Source: Saccoglossus kowalevskii (Eukaryota > Hemichordata > Enteropneusta > Harrimaniidae). Taken from it: a stretch of DNA of 23,983 bases. The position numbers and the translations under genes were made by a program. Every line of letters begins with the position of its first letter. The stretch's first letter is position 1. Shown here in pieces: positions 1 through 12,500 of the stretch. The stretch is taken from the NCBI RefSeq assembly GCF_000003605.2, contig NW_003154741.1:1-23983 (forward strand). The letters run 5' to 3'. The notes beneath the pieces were generated by a model. That model did not search any database, was not told the DNA's origin, and saw only the letters and a list, made by a program, of their open reading frames with translations.

Positions 1-900
1 TTAGGCTTTGTGTTCTTGCGAACGGGAAGACATTATACTGTTGTATAGTGGACGTCAATAAAATCGAACATAATTCGAAAGTTGTGAAATCATAGTACTG
101 TTTTGGCATTATACGACTTGCAGTTCCCTTTTGATGGATTTTATGTGACGGGCCGTGTTATCGAACTGTATTATCATGTAAATCTGCCCGGGAAAATCTG
201 CTAGCAATGTTTAAATTGCCATTTTCACGCTGTGTATAGAGTCGTCATCTAAGTATGCACAATTGTTCGTCTCGTGTTCCCCGGTGCATTTAAAAATCCC
301 TTTTGAATTTGGGGGACTTTGTGTGACTGACCGTGGTGTTCGTAAACTTTAGTCGAACTGTAGTAGTGTGTATTAAATTACGTTTGTGTGTCAACGAGGA
401 CTGAAAAGTGATTTCTATTTACTTCGTCTGTTATAAATAAACTGTATTAGCTTCCTTCGAACTTCCTATTGCCATCGGGATTATGTCTACTACACTCGGC
501 GGTGTAGTTTGTATCGATCTTCTTGTATGAAACGCACTCGAACCCGGAAATCGACGACAAATCGTGTTGGTCTCGTCACGTTATTTTTTACCTTGTTCTT
601 GACCGCCGTACGCTTGGCTATGAACTTCCACATACCCACGCCTATGGAATAGTGCATCGTGGGTTACTACATTGATCGAGGTGAAACAAACTTGGCTGCC
701 ATAATGCCTGTTGTTCGAATACATCGCTCGTGTTTCTCTTCCTGTCTTAGAGTTTTCTGTGATTTTAGCGATTAGGCTGTGACCATGCACTTAGTCATTG
801 TTGACTGTTTTTCTCGAATTGGTTGATTGTCACAGTAACATACGCTAAGTACAATTAATGGTCCGGAGTTGAACAGTAGTCATTTCTAACATGATTATTT
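1..900. other. upstream flank, slightly GC-richer, no gene recognised
   Basis: No supported coding sequence. Two degenerate copies of a segment lie about 190 bp apart: each starts at CCCTTTTGA (126 and 298), has GTGAC-x-G-x-CCGTG and then TCGAACTGTA. A small hairpin, CTACAC / GTGTAG, lies near 487-505. The 69-codon minus-strand frame at 581-790 shows no domain. Confidence 0.4.
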
Positions 901-3530
901 AATTTAGTTTAATTCCTTCAGTTAAAAATTGAGTTTCCAAAATAAATAAATAATAATACGTACCCTCATGGATACTTCAAGTTTTCATTAAAACAAAGTC
1001 AAAGATCTTGAAATTGCTTTTCTGCCTGTTCGCCAATCCATTGCTCCAAAACACACCTTTAAATACTCTTTTTTTTCCCAGCATCGAGATGGCTCTGCCA
1101 ACACTTGTTTAGCAATGATATAATTTGTTGGCATACATGTTTTAATTAGTACCTATGAAAGGCGTCATGACGTATGCGAGTGTGCGTGATCAAGTGAGAA
1201 TACTCGTCTAGACTATTCAGATTCGTTAAATTATTCTTTTGTTGTATTTAGTTCAAAGGTTGTGTCTTATATTCATTGCCATTGTTCGGAACTGTACAGC
1301 ATAACACAGTAAGGTCAACATAAGTTAATACATACGTTGGTACATGCAGTAGGAATGTTCCTTTATGTACTATGCTGGTTGTAGCCACTGCTTTTGTTGT
1401 ATTTATTTTTACGTTTCTTTTGTATTCAGTGAACAGGTCCATCATAGTCACTCACAAATCGTTGCACAGCATGAAATATGTATTTCCTAGTGAACACGAA
1501 TTGTATAAGTAATAACAGTAATTTAATGTAATATTGTAGACTAAAATTGTCTCGCAAAACATGTGCTACGAAATGACAAAAAAGTGACCAGTTCACTTAA
1601 GTTCGTATCAACTCTCAGTACTTCCAAGATTAGAACCTACATCATTCATTTCTTGGCCGCCTAAATAGCCGATAATAATAAATCCTTACCTTACAAAAAC
1701 ACAAATTGCGACTTAAAATTAAAGTACACAACACAACGCCGGACTGAATATGTGCTTGCTTCCACACAATCACGACTAGTGCAATGTAAACAGCTGCCCC
1801 GCTTTTAAGTTACTTGTTTTGACTTTCTAATACCGACTTTAGAATTCAGCTTTGTATGTACGTTCATTCTCTGTAAAGTAGTCAAAGTAAAGAAACGTAG
1901 ACCCTAGTGTAAGCTTCAATTGCAAACGTTTACAGTGTGTTCCATTAATTCTGGCAAAACATTACACTATGAGGTTAAGACCACTCAGTGCGTCTTCAAA
2001 AGTTACATTGTCGGCAGAAAAATACTGGCTCAACTTTGTACGTGAAATATGCTTTGAATCCAGCAATATAGTTACTTACTGTAACCTGACTGCATAGTTT
2101 TATTTTGCTAATGATAAACACGTAGACAAGAACATCTTCTTTTAAAATTCGTTGAACTTACATTACCCAAATGCGAATTACAACACTGTGCACGACTTTT
2201 TTTTAGTTCAGTACTTTGCTTGATACTAACCTTTTTCGAACACTCTATTTTCGCCTCTTCTAAACGACACGATTCCCTTGGTGAATATGCAAATACATGA
2301 GATACGCTTGTACGAACCCAGGTGCTTACTGCTCTTCCAATCATATTATTTTTCCACCAGATACAATTTAACCAAGCATAAAACCCGCTAACAAATTGTT
2401 TCAGCCTACATGAGTGTTTCCTATTGTTCAATGAGTTGAGAGAATTCTATAAGCGTATTGATATGTTAATGATGTATCACTCTGAATTGCTGTGCATATA
2501 TTTTTTTATTTTTAAAAATTATTTGCCTGTAATTGTAATTAGGAGTAGATATTAGTTTTGGGCACCACTACAGTCGACGAAATTCAAAATGTTTTTTGCT
2601 TGACAAAACATGGCATAATTAACTTGAGATTTATAGCCAAATTTGAAATAGACAATATTAGTTTATTTGGAAATATATTTATAGACACCTTTGTAATAAA
2701 AGACAATTAACTGAAATGAAAGTTAGGTGATGCTGTTTTTGTTGTCGCTGTTGTTGTGTAGTTCATACGCTCAGTTTATGATGGATGGATTCTATTGATG
2801 GTGGTTTATATTTGAAGCATGTTTTTTTTTTCTGATACTGCATTTTTATTTTGTGTAGTGTATGCGTTTAATCAATACATATAGCTTATAAAATTGCCAA
2901 ATGCTTATGTGTGTTTTGAACAATTATTTATATGGGATATATAGGCCTGTGTAGTGTTATTAGCAACCTAAATAAGAAGTCTTCACATTTTTTGAAAAAA
3001 AGGTCATATATTAGTTACATTTGTTGTTCAATTCCTTCAACATGTCAATGCTTGCATATCCAAGTCTACAACTTTGTCTTCAGATATTTTATGCTTAGCG
3101 ATTATTCACCTGACCATTTATGATCGTCAATTTTAGTCATTTCTCTTGTCAAATGTTTTCATAATAAGCTAGCTTGCATCTATTTATTTGCAGCAGTGCT
3201 TGAGATTTAACAGTTATGCATATTGATGAGATCAGAGGAACCCTATCTACTCATGTGACATTCAGGAGAAAAGTGCATCTCCAAAGTGAAACGCGCGATT
3301 TCAGATCAATCAGACCAATAAGTTAAACGTAATTGTTTCAAAATCAAATCACTAATAAAATTTAGTGTAAGAAAGCTTTGCCTATACATGCTATATACCA
3401 AATATGAAGTTATACATTCCTATATTTGCCTAGAAAAAATAATGATGTATCTAGTGTTTGACGAAGGAGAGAACAACAAATAATAAATTCTATAACTAAG
3501 AAACATTCAATAATATATGAATCAAGTATG

Positions 3531-3564
3531 ACAATTGCATGTACTTACAATTGCATGTAAGTAC
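3531..3564. repeat. short palindrome with direct repeat
   Basis: GTACTTACA (3541-3549) and TGTAAGTAC (3556-3564) form a perfect 9-bp stem with loop ATTGCA. ACAATTGCATGTA also occurs directly at 3531 and about 3547. No function assigned. Confidence 0.6.
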
Positions 3565-4317
3565 ACGAAAACAAGTATATATATTTACATACTCTTCATA
3601 TTTTGTAATGAGAATTGATTTGTATTGCTATCTAAATGCATTTATGATGTTTATACATTTAAATTATTACTGAGTTTATTCCATAGCGTAATACCACCAT
3701 GTGTAATTGATTGTTCAAACACCGACATACTGCTTCCATAGCGGTGAAGATTGTTTTCATTTCGTTTGTTTCATTTGTTTGGCAGCAAATTCTTGTCAAC
3801 TCTAAATATATAAATTAGACTAGATGCATTGTATAAATATCCTGTATTTTAAAGCGTTAATTTTATTTTTAAACAACGGTTTACACTTCTTCAATCCACT
3901 CGACAGATAGCTCGAACAACGTTTTTCAACTTATTTATTTTGTGTAATTTGTGTTATGATGCATAATTTCATGCTAAATTAAACTAATTGCTAGTTTATT
4001 TTGCTCTATGTTTCTGTCCAATGAGATTTGATATCACTGATTGAAGTGCTGGGTCGATTTTTGTAATACACCTAGAACAATCCCACCTGTTCCTTCTTCG
4101 TCATTCCCTGGTTTCGAAATAAAACTTACCTCTAAATTCACTCTCATGTATAATATGAAACCCGTTTACGGAGTGCTGAATTTTCCTTCCTCAAATTACT
4201 GTTTGAATCTTGAGTTTGGTAAAACTTTGCTCTCATATTCTCGCAATAAAAGCTCATGAACTACATAAATTTCAGGACGCTTGGTTGTGACGTTTTAACA
4301 ACGTTAAGATCTGTAAT

Positions 4318-4361
4318 GATCATGGCAGTTTGTTTGTGTCTAAATTAGGCAGGCCATGATC
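4318..4361. repeat. short inverted repeat
   Basis: GATCATGGC (4318-4326) and GCCATGATC (4353-4361) are perfect inverted copies separated by 26 bp in the upstream flank. Confidence 0.6.
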
Positions 4362-6413
4362 GGCTGCAATTACATGAGTTTGCACATAGATACAGATCAC
4401 CTTGGGTGAATTTTACCAAAGTGATTTTAGAACAATCATTGTATTTGTTAGACATGATTTCTTTGGTATTGTTCAACCGCAGGGGGTGTTCTGTAAAAAG
4501 AATGTATTGATCAGCTTACAACAGCTTATGCATAAATAACTAGTAATCATTCAGTTTTCAGTCAATCCGTCCGTGTTTAAATGACTATTATTCAGTTAAT
4601 TAAACAACTGCCAGACAACTGGAACGTTGACAATACAATCACAATAACTCCATAGACCAGCCACAGTAGAAAAACTTGACAACGAACACGATATTTTAGG
4701 TACATTAGAACGATTTAGAGTGTCTCACTTCCAACAGCGCCACCATTATAGACATAGTTGTTTATTATTCAGGTTGACGTACAGGCATTGTTAACGACAC
4801 CGTGATGTATTTGGGTGGTCTGAATGTAAAGGTGTCGCTCTCAAACACATCACTATATGTGTTTCTTTCAGAATTGTCACAAGTAAACTTTGACACGGTG
4901 ATAATATTATAAACAATTATGACCAACACGATATTTGTATTGTATTTATCTATTGTAGCACTTGTTGATGTTTTATTGAATTGCTTGTCAAATATCATCA
5001 ACGAGTTGAGACATAACGTATTTGACTCAAATCAATCAAGGCATGTCTGAGAGATGAAATTGAGCGCAAAGACGTACAGTTAGAACCACACAAGTCCGAT
5101 TGATTTTCATGAAGCTGATCATGATGATTATTTAAATGGTTTATTCTTGTATTTTATATATACTCAGTTGACGAAATTAATCAGTAATGTCGAATATGAC
5201 AATGCCATGTGATGAAATTTACGAGACGTTTTATGTCACTTTACGGAGATGATGCTGATACCATTTAACATGGTAACAACATTTTAATACAAAATATATG
5301 TGGAAGAAGGTATATATCAATATATATACATCCGGTAATAGAAGAATTAACCACAACTGCATGAATATCGACAGCAATGTTTCGTAAGGTACAAGTACCT
5401 CACCCATCATGATCGTTATGTTTAATAGTTCACTGCACCAACGAGGATACATTATAAACTTAACATATTAAATAAAATTAAAGCGTTCAAGTGTTACATA
5501 ATAGTGCTGTTGATCTGTGTCGACGTGATAATACAAGTTCATTTCATTTGTGGAGTGGTGGGGTCTAAAAATTATGATAATATATGTTCTTTCAAACAAA
5601 ATATGCATCGTTTGCTGAAGCTGTTGTACGGGCGACCACGAGCAAGGATTGTCCATGTCATTCTATGCTCAATATTTTTTCCTTGGGTGACCAAACATGC
5701 TTACTCCGTTCTGTCGCAATGCCAAAGACCTGAAAGCGAAATGATGCAGTGTGGTTTCTGTACCTTGTTTTAAAGTTTCGCTAGTTTTTTTGTCAATCTA
5801 ATCGCGTAACTCCCGATTGATACATGACGTTAGACTGCAAACACTTCCCGTCCAGTGGGCATTCCGTTTCTTTTCTCTGGCAATTGCCTAGCTTGTTATT
5901 TTTTGTGTTATCGGTCGTGGTGTTCTTATTGATCGCAAGTTGGCGTTTGTTGTTGTTTTTTTTCTCTTAATAGTACATGTTATATTTTTCATACAGCTAT
6001 ATCTGACTCTGATGTCATTTCTGTTGAAAGATTTCCTGAGATTATTGCCAGCCTAAAAGCACTTGTTGATTAAATCGATGAATTGATGAATATGTTACCG
6101 TATCCCTAAATTAAAATACATTGTATTGGTAATAACAACTTTTAATCTAAAAACAAACAGCCCTATTTGTAATGCTAACCCTAAATATAGGGGCTGTATT
6201 ACATTTTGGGTTGATAGTTTACACTGATACAACATTTTCACTGTTAGTAATTTGTGGCGTAATATACGCCAGAAACATCGACCAAGTCTACATCATTAAC
6301 GTCAAATTTAAATAGTGCTATCTTCACATCAGACAAAGCAGAATATGCGCGAAAAATATTTACCCGACCACTGAATTGATTGAATATTCGTTTTACAATC
6401 TGTATGTAACAAT

Positions 6414-6461
6414 TGATCACTTGATCTTATATTAATATACAGAATACTGGGCTACAGGATG
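6414..6461 (+). promoter_or_regulatory. translation start context and possible 5' UTR splice acceptor
   Basis: ATG at 6459-6461 is followed by G at +4 and is the first ATG after an in-frame TGA at 6414-6416. A possible acceptor, TAATATACAG, ends at 6442, so the ATG may sit 16 nt into its exon with a non-coding exon further upstream. No convincing TATA box or initiator was recognised. Confidence 0.45.
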
Positions 6462-6555
6462 GACACGGTCGAGAAGAAGTTTGAACTCCTTATAGAGCAA
6501 CTTTCAAAATGTCTTGAGAATAACACTGCGAAGTTAATTGATCAAATACATGCAG
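6459..6555 (+). CDS. exon 1: first half of DED-like fold
   Basis: Codes for residues 1-32, starting MDTVEKKFELLIEQLSKCL, an amphipathic helix typical of helix 1 of a death-effector fold. Donor GTACAT at 6556. One base (G) is carried over and makes GAT with exon 2. There is no signal peptide, consistent with a cytosolic protein. Confidence 0.75.
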
Positions 6556-9500
6556 GTACATGCAAGGAATAATACAACTACAACAACATATATATATAAT
6601 CAATTTACAGACATATTTGAGTCGCCTTAAAATAATGTTTGTATATCTTCGTGTAATCAGGTTTTATAAATGTTAATGTCATATTACAGTTTGTTTTATT
6701 GTTTTTTTTTCATCTAGATATTGGTATATGTGGTCTTTCAGAATCATTTGAAGGTGTCAGTTCAACAGACTTATTACACTTCCTGAAAGAAAAATGTCTG
6801 TTCCATCATGAGAATCTTCATCTTATGGACCATGTTTTCAAAGAGCTGAAACAAAAAAGAGCATCGAAATTATTGGATATTTTTAAGGAAACTCGGATAA
6901 AGTCTCCCATCATTCAATATTGGTCTGATCAGACTCGTAAGTACACAGATTACTCTATACATTAGTATGTGACGAAATTCCTGCAAAACTGTGTAACCTT
7001 TTTTAGCAATATATTTATGTATTTCCTTTAATATTAAATAGTGTTTTAATGTTTTTTGTTGTTATTAATAGTATTATTAATAATTTTACATCGGTATTTA
7101 CAGTTTTTTGGTTATTTTCATGGATTATGGATCATTATATATCCACTCAATATGTTACTGTTTATTTTACTATTATCAAGTTAAAATTTATTCCTACTAC
7201 ACATTTGTGTCGAACAGTATGTTCTACCTAATATGTGTAATTTTAATCAATTCATATTCTGCATGTTCAGTAAATCCATATATATCCTAACCAAGTCTAT
7301 TGCTGCGAAATGTTGCAGCGCTACTCACGTTGTTTGTTTTTTTCAATATCTTGTGTACGCGAAATATTGCCATATATCAATGTTGCACATCAATTGAAAT
7401 TCATTATTTGACAATATTGTATGCCAATTTTTTCTTTAAGTGAAAGAATACGAATCATTCATGGTGCTTTTTCCAAACGGGAATCTGGATCCAACAATGC
7501 GCAATACATTGGAGAAACTCCGATGTTACGCTAGTGAGAAGACTTCCGCTCCTATAAGACATATATTAGTGACTGGGATTAAAATAAACCAGGGACTAAC
7601 TGTGAAGTTGAATATACCAACAAGGTTCATAGATAAAGTAAATCCACCGTTTTCAGATCCTGATGAGTACTACAAGGAATGGGAATTAGAATGTGTTTAC
7701 TTTTCCACCGGTGGGTAATTTAATTATTGCATATGACTTGTGTTTACCACCATAATACGATATTTTGGAGAGACATTCAGACGAACAATTTCAATAGCTT
7801 CGTTTTAGTCGTATCGGAGCTTGGAATGTTAGGAACAATGATAATACTGGAAAAAAAATGTTTTTGTCTTATTTAGTTTTTTTTTTATTATATTTCCTGT
7901 AAAGAAATGAACTCAATTATATTGAATATATTGCATGTGCATCTTTCCGTTGAGAAACCCAACAACATAGTACAATAGCTTTAAAAACAACCTTTGACCG
8001 AAATGAAATGATAACACTTTGAAGGTGGTCTGAAACTAGTGTCGAGGTCATTTTTATATTGATTTGTTTCGTTTTCAAACAATGATGCCAAAAAGGTCAA
8101 CTGTTTCTCTTGACTAAGTTAAAAAAAAACAAATGTTCTCGAATCAGTTTGGAAAGGGTAAATCAGTTGATTTAAGGAAACGGGCGATTAATTGACATTT
8201 TGTTATAGTTTGATGACATGTACTCCTCCTGAATACCAGTAATAACAAATACAATGTATTATATGAGCTGTGACATACAAATCTATCAGTCCTTTGCTAT
8301 TAGGAAGAACTATGACGTACCTACGTACATTTATATAGCTCGGTTTGTTTTCTACAGTTATTTTAACAACATGTAAAGTGATAATAAAAGTGTTTAACAA
8401 AACAGATTTTTACGTCCAGACATACAAAAATTTCCAAAAGCAGTTTTGATTAGAATGTTTTTTACAAGATTTTTTTCAATTCAATCTCAAATAAAATAGT
8501 CATGTGTTTAGGGTCATATTTTATTTTATGATCAAAGCTTGATGTGCCATGTGTGATTGTACAATGTGTATCACGTGCTAAATTATCTCAACTTATATCC
8601 ATTTATAGATGAACAACACCCTGTAGAACAACGTCTGCTCTGAGGTGTGTAATCATTAATCTTATTTTCTGATTGTTCATGCTGTATATACGTTTATACA
8701 TTGTGGTTAATTGTCTATTACAATCAGAACTGTGTATGATAATGAGACCTAATGGATTTAAAAATAGATTCCCATTGTCGGGCAGGCTAAATGATGAAAT
8801 GATGCATGTCAAATGACATGAAATAACTTTTTCAATAAACAAAACCTGATCATGTGCACAATAGACGATAATATAAATACAAAGATGTCAGTCGAAACAT
8901 AAACTGGCAGAATTTCATTGTCAAGTGCAAAACTATATGTGCAAAAGTGGTTACTATAATGAACTGTTTTTAATGTATTTCTAACACGTATATTTGTTTC
9001 GTCAGGTTGCACCACCGGATCAGACAATTGAGTGAGTAATAATTGATTTGTATCATTTTGTGAAACGCCATAAGACTGTCCGACATCGTTACAGTTACAA
9101 TGATTTATATTAATATTTTATATTGCAGTCGACAACAAATTATTAACAGCGAAAATGAAAAAGTTTCTATTGTACACTTTACTGTTCTCATATCGATGAG
9201 TAATTTCCAAAACAAAACAAAATGTGTATTGAAACTAGTGTTTGCTGGCAAAGAAGGCCGCGAAGGAACGTCACCCTGGACTAAGGACAGTGATATGGAA
9301 TCCGAAAGGTAAATGTCATTTACAGGTTTAAAATAAACATGTTTGTGTGTTACAATTGCAAGGTACTGTAGATGAATTAATTATTCATTGGGTATTAATT
9401 TCACTAGTTTCGCTGATAAGTAAAATTAGCTAAACTCATTGTTTTCCTGACAAATTCGTGAAATTAAAACAGAGTGAATACTAGTATGCTCAAAACATGA

Positions 9501-12500
9501 ACATAGTGAAATTAAATATCAATGAAAAAAATGGTTTTACAGTAATTCATTCTATTAGTTGCAGTGATTAATGGTAGTGCTTAATTTGATTTGATTGACT
9601 GTTTTTTATTATGTAATTACTTCAAGCAGCAGCATTGAAGGGTATTATAGGCTGAATGGTACGATGAAGATTCCAAAGTTTTATCTTAAAAGGGGATGTC
9701 AGTATTACTATGCATTGAGAAACGGTGAATATAACGTTCGGGAATACATTCACACCACCACTTCTTATCATACAGTTGACAGGTTATTGAAATTCGAAGA
9801 TCCTAGCGGTAAGTATTTACCAAGTTATTTTCGTTACTTTTTGCCCCACAATTAGCAGGGGAATGAAACGAGAATCAAACGGGAATTAATTTAATTAATC
9901 GTGATTATATGCAAATGACTAATATATTTATTCATTTTCTATTCTTAATGGTATTTGTTCATGAATTTGCAGTTACATTTACTTTGATATGTTATCACTG
10001 ACTATTTAGATGAAATATGGATCTACAATGACGTAATTCATCCTGGAAAACTAGAGTGGTCACGGCAAAAAGAACATAATAATCACAAAGACACACGACG
10101 TGAGGACTGTGAACGAGCCATGTTAGCGATGCTTCCAAACTGGTCTGGGTTTGTTGTGAATGGGGAGGAAAACAAGGCTAACGAGGCTTTACAGACATTC
10201 AGAAGAGTGGTACAAGGAATCACCGAAACCAAATTGATGAAAAATGGCAAGATAAGCATCAAACCGGTTAAGAATATCCGTAAAGCAAATGTAAGAATTT
10301 GTAATTAATTTTAATATTGAAATGTATATTTCGTCACACGCTGTCAATTATGGTCGTCTAAATAATTTTATATTTGATTTCCACAGATAATAACAAAATG
10401 CTTGGAAGATAAACTTAACTATTTTGATGAAAGAAAAGAACTAGCACACTCCAAGCACGATATCATTTCTTCATTGGCTATTACTGTAATATGCAATGAG
10501 TACAATATTTTCGATAACAAGGAAGATTGGAGACGTATATTAGCTCGGACATTGTTTCACAGTTGTGAAATTCGTAATGATATTGACCAACATTTTGGCA
10601 AAATTAGGTTTGTCGTTTTGATTTTTGTTGTCATTCAAGTGTAAAATTCATGTTTTATGTAATGATGAAGAAAGTATATATACCAAAAAATCTTGAAACA
10701 AAAATTATTGATATCTTATGTAATTGACTTAGATGACATATACAAGTATAATAATAATGAATGTTTTATTGTCAGCGATGACGCCCGAGCAGCCATTGTC
10801 AAACTGTGTAATGATATGATCAAGAGAAAGGAAACAGAATGGGTGTTTACATTGCCGTTGCTGCACTGTGTAACATATAGTTCAAAGTCTACGTCTACTC
10901 TGCCAAGTATAAGTCAACTATCAGATCTACATTGGTGGGGATTATCCGGACTAGATGTTCAAATGTATATTGAAAAAAACTACAAGTATGTCACCAGAAA
11001 TTATTATTATCTACTATATTACCATACAAATTCAGTAGTTGTGATAAACTGATAGTAAGATAGATGTTGTCTAGAGTTATTTCAATATGTTTTATCAGCA
11101 ATAAACAATTGCCAATCAGGGATAGATTAACGTGATTGACGTGTTTATCATCATATTATTATATCATGGTTTTATGAGAAGAATATAATCAGCGTTATGC
11201 ATTCTCATCTATTCGCCGTGAGTGCCTATCTCAAGCTGAACAACACATTGTAGCGTTACAAAACTACTTAATTTTCAACCAATCTTTGGATGTTAACCAA
11301 TTTTATGCTAATCAAATTGAGTTTGGCATATTATCTAACTGTAATCAATCAGTCGGTTCCTATGTTCATCACGACGTATGTGCAGAGCGTGATTACTAAT
11401 TCGTCGTGTTTTGCTTAGGACAATAATATCGCAAACTAAACTTGTTCGTATAGAAAGACATATACATAGCGGATACAATTCACCTAGAATAGAATGTTAA
11501 TATTATATCATTGTAAATGGTCATCAATGTTATTATGTATTCAAGAATATGATGTTTTCTATTATTTAATTTGAACTTGAACTTATTTGAAAATTTGAAC
11601 TATTACACTTTTCACTGATTACGGATATAGTTTTCCAATTGGTACAATGATATTACCAATATTTCAGTGATACCATAATGACGCATTTTGATGAAATTGC
11701 ACAAGCTTTTGCAATGGATGACAGTCTACCCAGGAGTATTGCTTATCTCGAGAATTTGCGTGGTACATCCTTCTCCAAGCTTGTAAACGATGACAGATTT
11801 CCAACACACCTTGTCTACGTCAAGATCAATAACGACATCAAACAAAACAACGACACGCATAAAGAGCGTAAAATGGAGCCATCCTACAAGGTAAATGTAT
11901 ATACTGTACTCATTTGTTTCATTGAATAGTTCAATTAGATTTCAATGTATACACGTTAACATTTTATTTTTTGTAGTTCGATGTCCGAATCAAAAACATC
12001 CTTGGAATTTTAAAGCGCAGAAATATGGACTGCTTTTTAAGCGCTAATCTAACGTAAGTTAACTCAGGGTATTGTGCATCTGTTACAATATTTTGCGTGA
12101 CATTCGATCTTATACTGGTATACTGGTGTAGACTGAACTGGAATATATATAACTAAGTAGTAAGCTGTTTTTGTTTTGTATAACGAAACAACAAACCACA
12201 TTCTGAAATTATATTCGACAAAACAATTTCCAATTAGATATCAGTCAGAACTTGTACCAGAACTTGTATCATATTCACATCAACACTCAGTTCCTTAGTT
12301 TAGACCTTAGACACATATATACTGTTACCTTCACGTTTGTCCTTAATATGGGATCACAAAAGAACATGTGTGACAAGCTTTGAAGGTAATGGCGATTCCC
12401 TGGTATTTATTTTGTGAAATGCTCGTATATACACACATATTGACTCTTTCTTCACATATCTTAGCTGCCATCCTTTGTAGCGCAATACTTAGCATCAACA

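Larger units (their letters stand above)
901..6413. other. long AT-rich intergenic region, no gene recognised
   Basis: About 5.5 kb with many stops in all frames. Short open frames on both strands have no recognisable domain. It holds homopolymer T runs, a hairpin at 3541-3564 and another at 4318-4361. A non-coding first exon and the promoter of the main gene probably lie somewhere here, but cannot be placed. Confidence 0.5.

Noticed and set aside
581-790. 69-codon minus-strand frame
   Set aside because: Short, no domain, no supporting signals or neighbouring exons.
2108-2431. 107-codon minus-strand open frame followed by a GTAAGT donor-like site
   Set aside because: No recognisable domain, composition like translated AT-rich non-coding DNA, no partner exons found on the minus strand.
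5504-5773. 89-codon plus-strand frame just upstream of the main gene
   Set aside because: Hydrophobic start but no recognisable domain or splice link to exon 1; an overlapping minus-strand frame of similar length shows it can be chance.
7049-7290. Two overlapping 60-codon frames in intron 2
   Set aside because: Extremely T-rich, membrane-like translation typical of AT-rich intron; no splice phase support.
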